The translations under genes were made by a program, and so were the position numbers. A model generated the notes under the pieces. It saw only the letters and a program-made list of their open reading frames with translations. It was not told the origin of the DNA and ran no database searches. Of a stretch of DNA of 64,000 bases, positions 38,013 through 47,031 are shown in pieces (the first letter of the stretch is position 1; each line of letters begins with the position of its first letter). The stretch lies in NCBI RefSeq assembly GCF_030065675.1, contig NZ_JASJDK010000002.1, positions 93,081-157,080 of the forward strand. The letters run 5' to 3'. This stretch comes from Mastigocoleus sp. MO_188.B34. Lineage in GTDB: Bacteria; Cyanobacteriota; Cyanobacteriia; Cyanobacteriales; Nostocaceae.

Positions 38013-38492
38013 TTAGTTCTCCAAATTCAGTTTGTTTAATAATTCGTTTAAACGTTGAATATCAGTTAGATATAAATAGCCGATTAAAGTTTCTAGACTT
38101 GTTGCTTGTTGGTAAGTTTGGGGATCTAGACGTTTGGGACGTCCCGTAGCCGCGTTACGACCTTTACGGACGATTTCCAACTCGGTTGTAGTTAAATACT
38201 CCCAGAGCGTTCGCAGTAATTTAGCTTGGGTTTCTGCCCTCACCTGTGTTACCACCAAATGATGGTAAGTTTTTGCTTGCTTTTGGGGAATGAGATAAAA
38301 AGTTCGAACATAGAGTTCATAAACTGCATCTCCCAAATATGCCAGTGCGGTGGGAGAAATTCGCTGCAACTGTGACTGATCTACCATGTTGGAGAATTGC
38401 TCTAGTTTATTCGCGAGCGTTTCACACGTCGATGAGTGTTTACTCGGAGATTCATCTTTTTTCCCCAAGTGCTCTTGCCCCTTTAATGTCAC
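38013..38492 (-). CDS. mrnC: Mini-ribonuclease III
   Basis: RNase III catalytic domain without a dsRNA-binding domain, 159 residues. The signature YLGDAVYELYVR contains the catalytic Asp, and EIVRKGRNA with the C-terminal SLETLIGYLYL supplies the other acidic site. Mini-III trims 23S rRNA ends. It lies 48 bp upstream of the rRNA methylase gene on the same strand, which fits a joint role. The first 35 residues (Lys/Ser-rich) are outside the domain, so the true start may be the Met at residue 36. Confidence 0.9.
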   Translation of the reverse strand: MTLKGQEHLGKKDESPSKHSSTCETLANKLEQFSNMVDQSQLQRISPTALAYLGDAVYELYVRTFYLIPQKQAKTYHHLVVTQVRAETQAKLLRTLWEYLTTTELEIVRKGRNAATGRPKRLDPQTYQQATSLETLIGYLYLTDIQRLNELLNKLNLEN

Positions 38493-38945
38493 AAGATAAC
38501 TGTTCCTTTAATTAAATCAAGAAGATTGTTTGTCAGATTAAAAAAATTATTAAAATACTGCCGCGCCAGTCTACCAAGCATAATCGCAGTTAAAAGAGTT
38601 GTTTCAAATTATTTTAGCTCGACAATAATAACTTGGGAGAAATTTTGATGATAAATTTCCAAAATCTTTCCAGAATCTTTCCAGAATCTTTCTAGAATAT
38701 CTCCAGAATTTTCCCAAAAACATTCCAGAATTTTTTTAGAACTTTACCAGAGATTTTTTAAAATCTTTTCAGAATCTTTTCAAAATCTTGTCAGAATTTT
38801 TTAGATAATTATGTAGCCACAAATATTAAGTTCAATATTAAACTTTAGACATAATACTAGATCGGATAGAAATTTTGAAAAAAATTAAGCTATCCAGATT
38901 CTGGGATCGGATAGCCATACTAAGCATTTACTCAAGGGAGTAAAA
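38493..38945. repeat. Degenerate CCAGAATCTTT tandem repeat region
   Basis: From about 38655 to 38812 there are roughly 13 imperfect copies of an 11-12-bp unit, TTCCAGAATCTT with many T-rich variants. The rest of the spacer is AT-rich and holds no gene. The array lies between the divergent leader of Mini-III and the end of the STAS gene. Confidence 0.6.
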
Positions 38946-39308
38946 CTACTTGATATTTTCTAAAGCCTGGTCAACCGATGGTTGTAAGGCAAGAAACTTC
39001 TCTAAGCGAACTAGCTTGACAGTTTGAGTTACACGAGCATTGGTAACAATTTGAAAAGTGCCTCCAGAAGTCTGTGCTTGCTTGGCTAGCTGTACTAAAG
39101 CACCAAGACCAGAACTATCGACAAAGTCGATTTGTGAGAGATCCAAAATAATATGCTTTGGTCCTTCATCCATTTTGGTCCCCAACACTTTTCGAAATGT
39201 TGGCTCGGAAAAAGCATCTAATAAACCTGTGAGGCGGAATAACTGAGAACTATCCCTGACTTCGCGAGTACCTCTCAGGCTAACGGTGAGATTCAGTGGC
39301 TCAGCAAT
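38946..39308 (-). CDS. STAS-domain anti-sigma-factor antagonist, AUU start
   Basis: Single STAS domain of 120 residues. It has the phosphorylatable Ser in IDFVDSSGLGALVQLAKQAQ, preceded by IILDLSQ. The protein would regulate a partner kinase/anti-sigma factor by phosphorylation state. The first standard start codons (GTG/ATG near 39188-39203) would remove the first beta strands. The frame upstream reads IAEPLNLTVSLRGTREVRDS, then SQLFRLTGLLDAFSEPTF, a normal STAS N-terminus. It contains no ATG, GTG or TTG before an in-frame TAA 18 bases upstream of the ATT at 39308. AAGGAGG stands 5 bases before that ATT. I therefore place the start at ATT, read as AUU. Confidence 0.8.
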   Translation of the reverse strand: MAEPLNLTVSLRGTREVRDSSQLFRLTGLLDAFSEPTFRKVLGTKMDEGPKHIILDLSQIDFVDSSGLGALVQLAKQAQTSGGTFQIVTNARVTQTVKLVRLEKFLALQPSVDQALENIK

Positions 39309-39851
39309 AACTCCCTCCTTATTAAATTACAAACGCTCCAGTATAGATGTTTTTTGTGCATCTTGTCTACATCTTTTTAAGACTTGATTGTAAACTGCAG
39401 GCAACATTTAAAACATTTCAGTAAAACACTTAGGGGTCATGAGGAAATTTGTAATCAATCCTTAAAGTTTGGTATAAATTTCTCATATCTATTTCGAATC
39501 GATTTTGCTCCCTTCTTATGGAATGACGAGGCATTTTTATCTTATAGCAGAGTTGTGCGCTTTCTTGGCACCACTTTGCGAACGCACCACTTTACTAACA
39601 AGAGACAAAAGCTAGGACTAGAAACTGTTTTAGACCTAATTTATAAGTTATTAGCTGTATCTCACTTACTCATAATCTGCCATCATTTTCTCAAATAACT
39701 TCAGGGAGTCATTTTAGGGAGCAATGTCATGGGGAACACCAAGGATCGTTAAGCTTATTGTCTTATGAGCCTTCCAACCTGACATTTGCGCTCCAACAAG
39801 TTCCAATTTCTAACTTAAATTCCCAGCTTAAATTCCCAATATGCCTCATTT
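39309..39851. other. Intergenic region
   Basis: About 540 bp between the STAS gene and carA, both on the minus strand. A 104-residue plus-strand frame (39384-39698) has no recognisable features and I do not call it. A short minus-strand AT-rich leader of the STAS gene with its AAGGAGG site lies at 39313-39320. Nothing else is seen. Confidence 0.4.
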
Positions 39852-41024
39852 TTAACTGATTTCAACTTTATCTGGATGACGAGCAGCATGCATTGCTCGA
39901 ACAAATTTTTCAAATAAGTAATCAGCATCGTGTGGACCGGGGCTTGCTTCGGGATGATACTGTACGGAGAATATTGGTAAACTTTTGTGACGCATCCCCG
40001 CCACTGTCGAATCATTCAAGTTCAAATGACTAATTTCAACTTCTGCAGTTTGCAAAGAATCTTTTTCAATTGCAAAGCTGTGATTCTGACTGGTGATTTC
40101 TACTTTTTGCTTTAGACCAGCAGGATGATTTAAGCCACGGTGACCAAACTTGAGTTTAAAAGTCTCAGCACCCAAAGCATGACCAATAATTTGATGTCCC
40201 ATACAGATACCAAACATTGGTTTTTGACTTTTTAAGAGTTCTTTAGTTGTTTCAATTCCTTCATTCACAGCAGAGGGGTCTCCGGGTCCATTGGACAGAA
40301 AAATACCATCTGGTTTGTAATTGAGAATTTCTGTTGCTGATGTATGGGCGGGAACGACAATGATACGACAACCATAACTGGCTAAACGTCGTAAAATATT
40401 ACGTTTGATTCCAAAATCTAAAACGACAACTGTAAAAGTTTCTTGAGTTTTATTTGGTTGAAGTAATTCTGAATTAAACTCCCAGCTAGGAGTAGTTGAT
40501 TCATCCCATTCATAAACGGTGGAAGTTGTTACTTCCTTGACCAAATTTAAACCATTCATCTTGGGAGCGTCCTGCACCCGGAGCAATAATTCTCCAGGGT
40601 CGAGGATTTCCGTGGAAATACCACCATTCATAGCTCCATGAACGCGAATTTTACGGGTCAAAGCTCGGGTGTCAATCCCATATATCCCAGGTATTTGATG
40701 CTTGTGTAAGTAATCAGGTAACGATTGAGTTGATCGCCAGTTACTAGGTCTATGACAAATATTACGTGCGATCGCACCCCTGACTTGGGGTTTTTCCGAT
40801 TCTTCGTCGTCAGAATTAACACCGGTATTCCCTAATTCAGGATAGGTGAAGACGACTATCTGACCACAGTAACTCGGATCTGTGAGAACTTCTTGATAGC
40901 CAGTTATCCCAGTATTGAAAACTACTTCTCCGATGGTGGTTCCCGTAGAACCAAATGACCATCCACGATAAGCAGTCCCATCTGCGAGAACAAGCAAAGC
41001 AGGTATTGCGTCAAACAGGGGCAT
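39852..41024 (-). CDS. carA: Carbamoyl-phosphate synthase small subunit
   Basis: Glutamine amidotransferase subunit of carbamoyl-phosphate synthase, feeding arginine and pyrimidine synthesis, 390 residues from the Met at 41024. An in-frame ATG at 41060 adds 12 residues, but [16 protein letters not shown] is the family start. The N-terminal CPSase small-subunit domain shows [22 protein letters not shown]. The class I amidotransferase domain has its nucleophile Cys in [14 protein letters not shown] and the His/Glu pair in [13 protein letters not shown]. carB is not in the window. Confidence 0.97.
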   Translation of the reverse strand: MPLFDAIPALLVLADGTAYRGWSFGSTGTTIGEVVFNTGITGYQEVLTDPSYCGQIVVFTYPELGNTGVNSDDEESEKPQVRGAIARNICHRPSNWRSTQSLPDYLHKHQIPGIYGIDTRALTRKIRVHGAMNGGISTEILDPGELLLRVQDAPKMNGLNLVKEVTTSTVYEWDESTTPSWEFNSELLQPNKTQETFTVVVLDFGIKRNILRRLASYGCRIIVVPAHTSATEILNYKPDGIFLSNGPGDPSAVNEGIETTKELLKSQKPMFGICMGHQIIGHALGAETFKLKFGHRGLNHPAGLKQKVEITSQNHSFAIEKDSLQTAEVEISHLNLNDSTVAGMRHKSLPIFSVQYHPEASPGPHDADYLFEKFVRAMHAARHPDKVEIS

Positions 41025-41060
41025 AAGCAAGTGAGTGTGAAAGCCTTTCATCAGCTGCAA

Positions 41061-41773
41061 TTATTAGCTGCAACTATTTACAGTTCGATGCTAATTATCC
41101 CATAGTTAATTGTTTCTGATAACTTGCACAATTTTATATAAGATCTGGAACTGTATTAGTTTAATATCACTGGGTAATGAGGGACTCACAACCCACAGGT
41201 CATAAGACCGATATTTTCTATTCCGGTTTCCCGTTTATTATTTCCGATCCTTAAAAGTAATTAATCAAAAATTAAGAACTAAACTATAAAAATTTATAAA
41301 TGAGAAGATTAAGATTCGGAAAATTACAAGTGAATAGTTGATTTTGAATAACAAATAATGCTAATAACTTTACTTTAGATTGCTTGCGTGTTTACTTGTA
41401 CTTGTTTGGTGTAATTTATTCAGATATATGATTGCCCATAACTTCAAGATAGTCAACCTCGAAGTTGTTCGGGCAAACTCCACTACCCAATTGGAAAGTG
41501 AAAGTAAATCCGGATTAACCCTTCTAGGAATAAGTATAGGAAGTATGGGGAATATGGGGAAATGCCAATAATTATGAAGTACTTTCAAGCTCAGATTTGT
41601 ATAACATTAATTTTTTCCGCCTATTTCCCCTAATAATCTCTTGTTCGCATTTTCTCAGGGTTGCAAATTTTCTTCAAATTCATACTTTTCTTCAGATTTT
41701 CACTTCTCTCACAAGTTGAAATCAAGCAAAGCTAGATTTGGAGAATAATCCCCAGGTAAAATAAAAAATTATT
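41061..41773. other. Intergenic region with a degenerate 9-bp array
   Basis: No gene is called. At about 41502-41565 a leader (GTAAATCCGGATTAACCCTT) precedes degenerate 9-mers GGAAGTATG, GGGAATATG, GGGAAATGC. The leader and unit resemble the perfect array at 35.2 kb and look like an eroded or incipient copy. Two overlapping 60-70-residue frames here are by-products. Confidence 0.5.
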
Positions 41774-43081
41774 ATGCTACAGTCTTTATTGTCTCGTTCT
41801 GGCTTAATTTTTCTTTCTGCGACACTAACACTACTGACTGTTGCTTGTAGTAGAGAAAGTGAAAGTCTGAAAACTCAAAATCAACAAAAGTTAGGACAAC
41901 ATCAGCCTAGTACACAAACATCTACTCCTGAAATTAACTCTCAAATTGAATCTGGACTTCATCCGTCCCAAATTAAAAGCAATTCTGTTTCCGACCGAAA
42001 TACAGAACTCGGTTTATTGGAACAAGCGCTCGATAAAGCTGCAAATGCTTCAAATATTGGTCATACCGCACAATCCAGGGATGATTGGCGATTGGTTGTT
42101 ACTCAATACCAAGATGCGATCGCTTTGTTGAACCAAGTTAGACGGCAAAGTATCAACTACACTATGGCACAAATTAAAATTGCCGAATATCAGCAGCAGA
42201 TCCAATATGCTCAAAAACAAGCTCGTTTAATGCAATCCAGGGATGTAGTTGTATCGCGATCGCCAACACCCATGTCGGGGGTAGCAGGATTCAATATTCC
42301 CCAAGTCATATCTGAAACTAAGAAAAAGCCATCATTAACAACTTCAGAAGAAAGTTCTTTTAAAGAAAAAATATCTCCTGAAAAAATAAAATCACCCACC
42401 CATATTAATCAACAAATATCTTCCCAACCAATATCTTCCCAACAAACATCTCCCTCACAAAAAGCATCTCTACAACCAACACCTTCAGAATCTGAGACTC
42501 AAGGAAAAATATTTACTCAACAACAAGCTCAAGAAAAAGATCAACAAAAATTAGACCGCGATCAAGAAGAAGTGGTTTTTACAGTTCCCATTAAAAGGCG
42601 TGTTGGTGGAACTCCTGTAATTGAAGTAAATTTTAATGGCGAGCGCCAATTTGACATGATTGTGGATACGGGAGCATCCGGGACAGTTATAACTCAAAAT
42701 ATGGCAAAATCTTTAGGAGTTGAAGCTGTTGGGAAAGCACAAGCCAATACCGCCAGTGCTAAAGCCGTAGAATTTTCCATTGGCTATGTTGATTCCATGG
42801 AAACTGCTGGAGTTCAGGTAAATCAAGTAGCCGTAGCAATTGCTGGTAAGGAATTAGAAGTAGGACTTTTAGGGCACGACTTTTTTGGAAATTACGATCT
42901 CACAATTAAACGTGATGTTGTTGAATTACGCCCGCAGTTCGATTCACAATTCGAACCGCCAATTGAGGCTCCAATCCATTCTCCAGAAATTATTACTTCC
43001 CCAGAAATTGTTACTTCTCCAGAAATTCAACCAACTGTTCCAACTTCTTCCAAGGAGCCCCAGACTGCAGAATCTCTTTAG
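41774..43081 (+). CDS. Lipoprotein with retropepsin-like aspartic protease domain
   Basis: Protein of 435 residues. A lipoprotein signal ([15 protein letters not shown]) suggests attachment to a membrane through Cys25. A helical region (about 75-150) and a long Gln/Ser/Thr-rich linker (about 155-260) follow. Then comes the retroviral-type protease domain: [20 protein letters not shown], the active-site [12 protein letters not shown], and [13 protein letters not shown]. The single DTGAS implies a dimer. The C-terminus is Pro/Thr-rich. Its last 71 bases overlap the 3' end of trpD on the opposite strand. A shorter paralogue lies at 44593-45132. Confidence 0.85.
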   Translation: MLQSLLSRSGLIFLSATLTLLTVACSRESESLKTQNQQKLGQHQPSTQTSTPEINSQIESGLHPSQIKSNSVSDRNTELGLLEQALDKAANASNIGHTAQSRDDWRLVVTQYQDAIALLNQVRRQSINYTMAQIKIAEYQQQIQYAQKQARLMQSRDVVVSRSPTPMSGVAGFNIPQVISETKKKPSLTTSEESSFKEKISPEKIKSPTHINQQISSQPISSQQTSPSQKASLQPTPSESETQGKIFTQQQAQEKDQQKLDRDQEEVVFTVPIKRRVGGTPVIEVNFNGERQFDMIVDTGASGTVITQNMAKSLGVEAVGKAQANTASAKAVEFSIGYVDSMETAGVQVNQVAVAIAGKELEVGLLGHDFFGNYDLTIKRDVVELRPQFDSQFEPPIEAPIHSPEIITSPEIVTSPEIQPTVPTSSKEPQTAESL

Positions 43082-44066
43082 CTTTTTTAATCCCTTCCGT
43101 ATAATTACCTAGAGGTATGGCTTCACCAACTTGTAGTGCCATTGCAGTATTTAATGCAACTACATCTTGTTGTGCTTGTGTTCCTTGACCTTGCAAAACG
43201 TTTTTCAGAATTTCACAATTTTCTTGGACATCTCCTCCTCTTAATGCTGTTGTTGGTGCAGAATTTAAACCTAATTCTTCAGGATTGATGCTTGCTAACT
43301 TCACTTCACCTTTTGCTAGCACCGCCACATCTGTTAAATCTGCCAAACCCGCCTCATCCAGTTTTTCTCTTCCGTGAACAACAATCGCTGTTGGGGTACC
43401 CAATAACTGAAGTGACTCAGCGATTATTTTCACTAATTTGGGATCGGAAACCCCAACTACCTGTCCCCTAGGACGCAAGGGATTAACTAAAGGTCCAATC
43501 AAATTAAATATCGTCCTAATTTTCAAAGTTCGTCGCAACTGAGCAACTGATTTTAAAGCCGGATGCCAGCCAGGAGCAAACAAAAAGGTTACTCCCACTT
43601 CTTCCAGAGCAGCCCGGACTTTTTCCGTAGGCGCATTAAGATTGATGCCCAAAGCTTCTAAAACATCAGCACTACCAACGCGACTAGAAGCAGAACGATT
43701 GCCATGTTTGGCGACAGACAAGCCAGCAGCGGCTGCGACAAATGATACTGCGGTGGAAATATTAAAAGTTGATGCTCCATCTCCTCCTGTCCCGCAGGTA
43801 TCGATGGCGTTAATATATGTTGAATCAGGGGTACTTGATTGAGAAGATTGGGCTTGCACAACAGACGCCATACCTGCTAATTCAGGAGCAGAAACACCTT
43901 TGCATTGTAAAGCAGACAAAATAGCTCCCGACAACTCAGGAGGAATTGATTCATTTAACCATCCCTGCATTAATTCTGCTGCTTGGGCGCGTTCGAGAGA
44001 TTGATAGTCTAACAATTGTTGTAATATTTGAGACCAGTCTTCAGAAGATTGTGGTGGGTTATTCAT
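43011..44066 (-). CDS. trpD: Anthranilate phosphoribosyltransferase
   Basis: Second enzyme of tryptophan synthesis from chorismate; joins anthranilate to PRPP. It has 351 residues from the Met at 44066 (an ATG at 44099 is in frame but lies outside the conserved N-terminus). The PRPP loop is [16 protein letters not shown], and [22 protein letters not shown] and [18 protein letters not shown] are family signatures. Its 3' end overlaps the convergent retropepsin-like gene by 71 bp. It is alone, not in a trp operon, as usual in cyanobacteria. Confidence 0.96.
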   Translation of the reverse strand: MNNPPQSSEDWSQILQQLLDYQSLERAQAAELMQGWLNESIPPELSGAILSALQCKGVSAPELAGMASVVQAQSSQSSTPDSTYINAIDTCGTGGDGASTFNISTAVSFVAAAAGLSVAKHGNRSASSRVGSADVLEALGINLNAPTEKVRAALEEVGVTFLFAPGWHPALKSVAQLRRTLKIRTIFNLIGPLVNPLRPRGQVVGVSDPKLVKIIAESLQLLGTPTAIVVHGREKLDEAGLADLTDVAVLAKGEVKLASINPEELGLNSAPTTALRGGDVQENCEILKNVLQGQGTQAQQDVVALNTAMALQVGEAIPLGNYTEGIKKAKEILQSGAPWKKLEQLVEFLEK

Positions 44067-44099
44067 AGGTAATTGGAGATTAGGGACTAGGGATAACAC

Positions 44100-44592
44100 T
44101 GGGTTCCGCAGCCTGTGCTAATGCACCGCTAGAGCCTGCGGCGTCGGCAAAGCCTCTGACTAACGTCACGCTATAGCTGCGCTACCTTACGGATCCGCTA
44201 ATGCTAACGCGTAAGCGCGCTCATAGCGGCATATGGCTTAAGAAGTAATTACTAATTACAAGTACTTTTACCTCAGGAAAGCATATACCAGCATGACGCT
44301 AGCTACGCTTTCCGATCAAAAAGTATAAATTATAAATTACAAATTACGCCTAATGTGAATTATGAATTATGAATTATTAAATATTTATTGTATTTTCCCA
44401 TTAGACAACGTTTTTGATATTTTATTCAAATAATATCCAAAAAAATAATATTCAAAAAAATTTTCCCAGGACATAATCTGAGAAACCTATGGAAGTTGGG
44501 TAAATTTTTCAAAATTTATTATTGAATTCAAACTTCAAATTCAAAACATAAAATTAAATAATTGAAATTATATTTTTCAAAAATAATAATAG
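44100..44592. repeat. Spacer with a GC-rich repeat cluster
   Basis: At about 44100-44240 the base composition switches to GC-rich, with CGCTAATGC, GCGTAAGCGC and TAGCTGCGCTA-type palindromic fragments. Similar text (GCGCTATCGCGCACGCTGCGCTAAC) lies in shorter form at about 5196-5220. It is a mosaic of dispersed repeats. The rest of the spacer is AT-rich and empty. Confidence 0.6.
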
Positions 44593-45132
44593 TTAAACCC
44601 GGCGATGGAACTCAACAATATTTTGCAGAATTTTTATATCATAATTACCAAAAAAGTCATGTCCTAATAGTCCAATCTCTGCTTTTGGGGCGATCGCAAC
44701 TTCAACATCTTTGACAACGACTTTACCCGCGCCAATCGAACGAACCTTACCTGTTTGCAATTCGATTTGAGAACCGTCAGCAATAATCGCATTTATGATC
44801 CCTGATGGAGTCAGGTTTAAAATGTTTGCCATCCCTTGGGTAATAAGAGTCTTACTTGCACCTGTATCAACAATCATTTCAAAAGACTGACCGCCATTGA
44901 AAGTAACATCTATAACAGGAGTTCTGCCACTGCGACGTTTAATTGGGACTCTAAAAACTCTTGTATCTACAGGGGTAACACCGCAAAGATTTCCCAAGCT
45001 GATGCTTTTCCCAGATGAAGTAACCATAAAACAGACATCTTGATTTTCAGCACTTGCTATATCTGAAGATATCGAGAAAATCAGAGGGATAAGCGCAACG
45101 ATTTTTATCCACTCTCTGGTAGTCTTATTCAC
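44593..45132 (-). CDS. Exported retropepsin-like aspartic protease
   Basis: Protein of 179 residues. A signal peptide (about 1-28, ending ASA) precedes a short Cys-containing stretch. The retropepsin-like domain follows: [41 protein letters not shown], and [15 protein letters not shown]. It shares the VPIKRR-x-G-x-TPVI-x-V, DTGAS and [12 protein letters not shown] blocks with the lipoprotein at 41774, so the two are paralogues. They lie on either side of trpD in opposite orientation. It is probably periplasmic and dimeric; its substrate is unknown. Confidence 0.85.
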   Translation of the reverse strand: MNKTTREWIKIVALIPLIFSISSDIASAENQDVCFMVTSSGKSISLGNLCGVTPVDTRVFRVPIKRRSGRTPVIDVTFNGGQSFEMIVDTGASKTLITQGMANILNLTPSGIINAIIADGSQIELQTGKVRSIGAGKVVVKDVEVAIAPKAEIGLLGHDFFGNYDIKILQNIVEFHRRV

Positions 45133-45371
45133 AGCTTTTTCTCCTGGGTTATCCTACATCTGTTTATTGTTTAGGTTACCCAAATCGCTCAAAAAATAAG
45201 TCTTCGGTTATCAGTTTATGGCTAACATCGAGTCCTTACGTTATGCCAATTACCCATTACCAATTATCCATTACCAACAATAACTAATGACAATCTTGAA
45301 AGCATATGTTACAGATCTAATACATAAATTATTTTTGATTGTGATTTTAGAGTTGTAGTAAATTGGCGGCG

Positions 45372-45740
45372 ATGGAAATTAGCCAACAGGATCGGAACTT
45401 ATTAGAGCGCCTTGAGCAATCTTTGTGGCGCGAGGAAACGCGTTTTGATATTGCGTTAATGAAAGAAATTATAGCTGAAGATTTTATTGAATTTGGAAAG
45501 TCCGGTCGTATTTATCACAGAAGTGATGCTTTATCGATCTCAGAACAACCAATAGAAGCAATAATTCCACTTCCGGATTTTGAAGCACGTTTGCTTACTG
45601 AAAATGTTGCACAAGTTACATACAATAGTGCAGTTACATACCGAGGCGTAATCAATAGGGCGCGGAGAAGTTCTATTTGGACGCGATCGCCATCGCCCCA
45701 CGGTTGGATTTTAAGGTTTCATCAGGGCACCCCATATTAG
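45372..45740 (+). CDS. NTF2-like (DUF4440) protein
   Basis: Protein of 122 residues from the ATG at 45372 (TTG at 45363 is in frame but less likely). The NTF2/SnoaL-like cone fold is seen in the helix LLERLEQSLWREETRFD, MKEIIAEDFIEFGKSGRIYHRSD, and the closing strands SSIWTRSPSPHGWILRFHQGTPY. The family includes enzymes and small-molecule binders; no catalytic residues can be assigned. HIP1-containing DNA near its 3' end (45682-45689) inserts SPS into the last turn. Confidence 0.8.
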   Translation: MEISQQDRNLLERLEQSLWREETRFDIALMKEIIAEDFIEFGKSGRIYHRSDALSISEQPIEAIIPLPDFEARLLTENVAQVTYNSAVTYRGVINRARRSSIWTRSPSPHGWILRFHQGTPY

Positions 45741-45835
45741 CAGGCTACAGGGTGCAAAGAACATCTGAAATTTGGAAATATAAAATTGGGTTATTATTTG
45801 AGACTAGTAATATCTCTTGTTTAAAGAAAATTAAA

Positions 45836-46681
45836 ATGTCTCCCTGGCTCTCCCTGTTACAAAAACCCAAAAATCTTCGAGATAAAGGTATAGCACAAGA
45901 TTGGTTTACAGAAATTGCGAACAATCTGCTTAATGGTTCCGATTTAATTGTTGGAAATCAAACGCACCGAATTATTGAGATTGAATTTTACTGTTTTGCA
46001 CCCGAACATCCCGACTACTTTGCTCACAGAGATCCATTACAGAAAGAATGCGGAAGTTGGTATTTTCATCGCAGTGGTGGAAAGTATAAAAATGGCAGCT
46101 TCAAAGGACTAGATTTAACTTTTGGAGATGGCGAAATGTTCTGCGGAGTATTATTTCGTACTATTGAGTCATCAACAGGAAAGTTAATATGTGGACCTTC
46201 TCTATGTGTAGATTATTTACTTGCATCAAGCGATCACGATGATGTGAAATCTTTAGATGAAGCAATGTCTGGGAAAAAAGCTTGGGATTCTCAAAACCCA
46301 GTTTTCCTCAGAAGAAAGGATATGCAAGAGGACAATCAGATTTTTCGTTCGGGAAGAGTAGGTTTGACCCTAAGAAAAGCTAAGTCGTTTCCCAGTTTGA
46401 CGGAATATATTCTTAAACCCTATCGCTACTTTGTTGAACCGAGAAAAGTTAGTAAAGGTAAGCCCTACATTGTACTTTCTATGTATCTTCAAGGACTAAG
46501 TCCAGAAGATATAAAACAAAATACAGGTAGTCCGAATTCAAGCATTGAGCGATACATCAATGATTTTGAAGTTGGAAAACAAGAAGAAAAATTTTCTCCT
46601 TATTTTGTTAAGAACCTGAATACCAAAGAACTCTGTAAACTTCATGGAACTTGGTATCAGCATTTTTTGAGTAATGAGTAA
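45836..46681 (+). CDS. Unrecognised protein, possibly DNA-glycosylase-like
   Basis: Protein of 281 residues from the ATG at 45836. The frame is open back to 45677, but that part overlaps the previous gene and looks non-coding. AAAGAAAATTAAA precedes the ATG. The first half has RIIEIEFYCFAPEHPDYFAHRDPLQKECGSWYFHR, then FKGLDLTFGDGEMFCGVLFRTIE. This recalls alkyladenine DNA glycosylase (MPG) sequences, where a catalytic Glu lies in an I-x-E-x-E strand followed by an aspartate and a His-Arg region, but the match is partial. The C-terminus has a helix-turn-helix-like stretch (SPEDIKQNTGSPNSSIERYI). I do not assign a function. It lies 350 bp upstream of the NTPase pair. Confidence 0.6.
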   Translation: MSPWLSLLQKPKNLRDKGIAQDWFTEIANNLLNGSDLIVGNQTHRIIEIEFYCFAPEHPDYFAHRDPLQKECGSWYFHRSGGKYKNGSFKGLDLTFGDGEMFCGVLFRTIESSTGKLICGPSLCVDYLLASSDHDDVKSLDEAMSGKKAWDSQNPVFLRRKDMQEDNQIFRSGRVGLTLRKAKSFPSLTEYILKPYRYFVEPRKVSKGKPYIVLSMYLQGLSPEDIKQNTGSPNSSIERYINDFEVGKQEEKFSPYFVKNLNTKELCKLHGTWYQHFLSNE

Positions 46682-47031
46682 TGAGTAAGATTAAACAAAA
46701 ACAAGTTGTGTTAATAATGTAAAAATAACACATAAAATTTATCCATAGTACGTGTTAACCGTAGGTGCTTGCTAACAGATAACTCTGAATTTGATGGTAG
46801 AGACGCGTTCTTCTTTGCATTTCCGCAGGGAAACATATCGCGTCTCTACAATATTATTTTTACTTAATCTTAACTCTTCAATAATTATCTATCAAAGGTA
46901 TTAAATTTTACTTACATTGCTTATGTTTACAATCTATAACATGGTATGTATTGAAGTCTTTATTGCTGTTTAAATCGGGATTTTATTTGAATAGGTGTCG
47001 CATTACATCAAAAAATTAATAGACAAAGATT
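46682..47031. other. Intergenic region with a palindromic repeat
   Basis: About 350 bp without a gene. It contains the GTAGAGACG-family repeat at 46797-46849 and an AT-rich leader for the ATPase gene. Confidence 0.5.
46797..46849. repeat. GTAGAGACG-family palindromic repeat
   Basis: 53 bp bounded by GTAGAGACGCG and CGCGTCTCTAC. The inner part, read on the minus strand (ATATGTTTCCCTGCGGAAA), matches the repeat at 49946-49997 that sits inside a coding region. Confidence 0.85.

Noticed and set aside
39384..39698. 104-residue plus-strand frame between the STAS gene and carA
   Set aside because: No domain, composition or ribosome site supports it.
45677..45835. N-terminal extension of the 45836 protein back to 45677
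   Set aside because: Overlaps the 3' end of the NTF2-like gene in another frame, includes a HIP1 site, and looks non-coding; ATG at 45836 has a better context.
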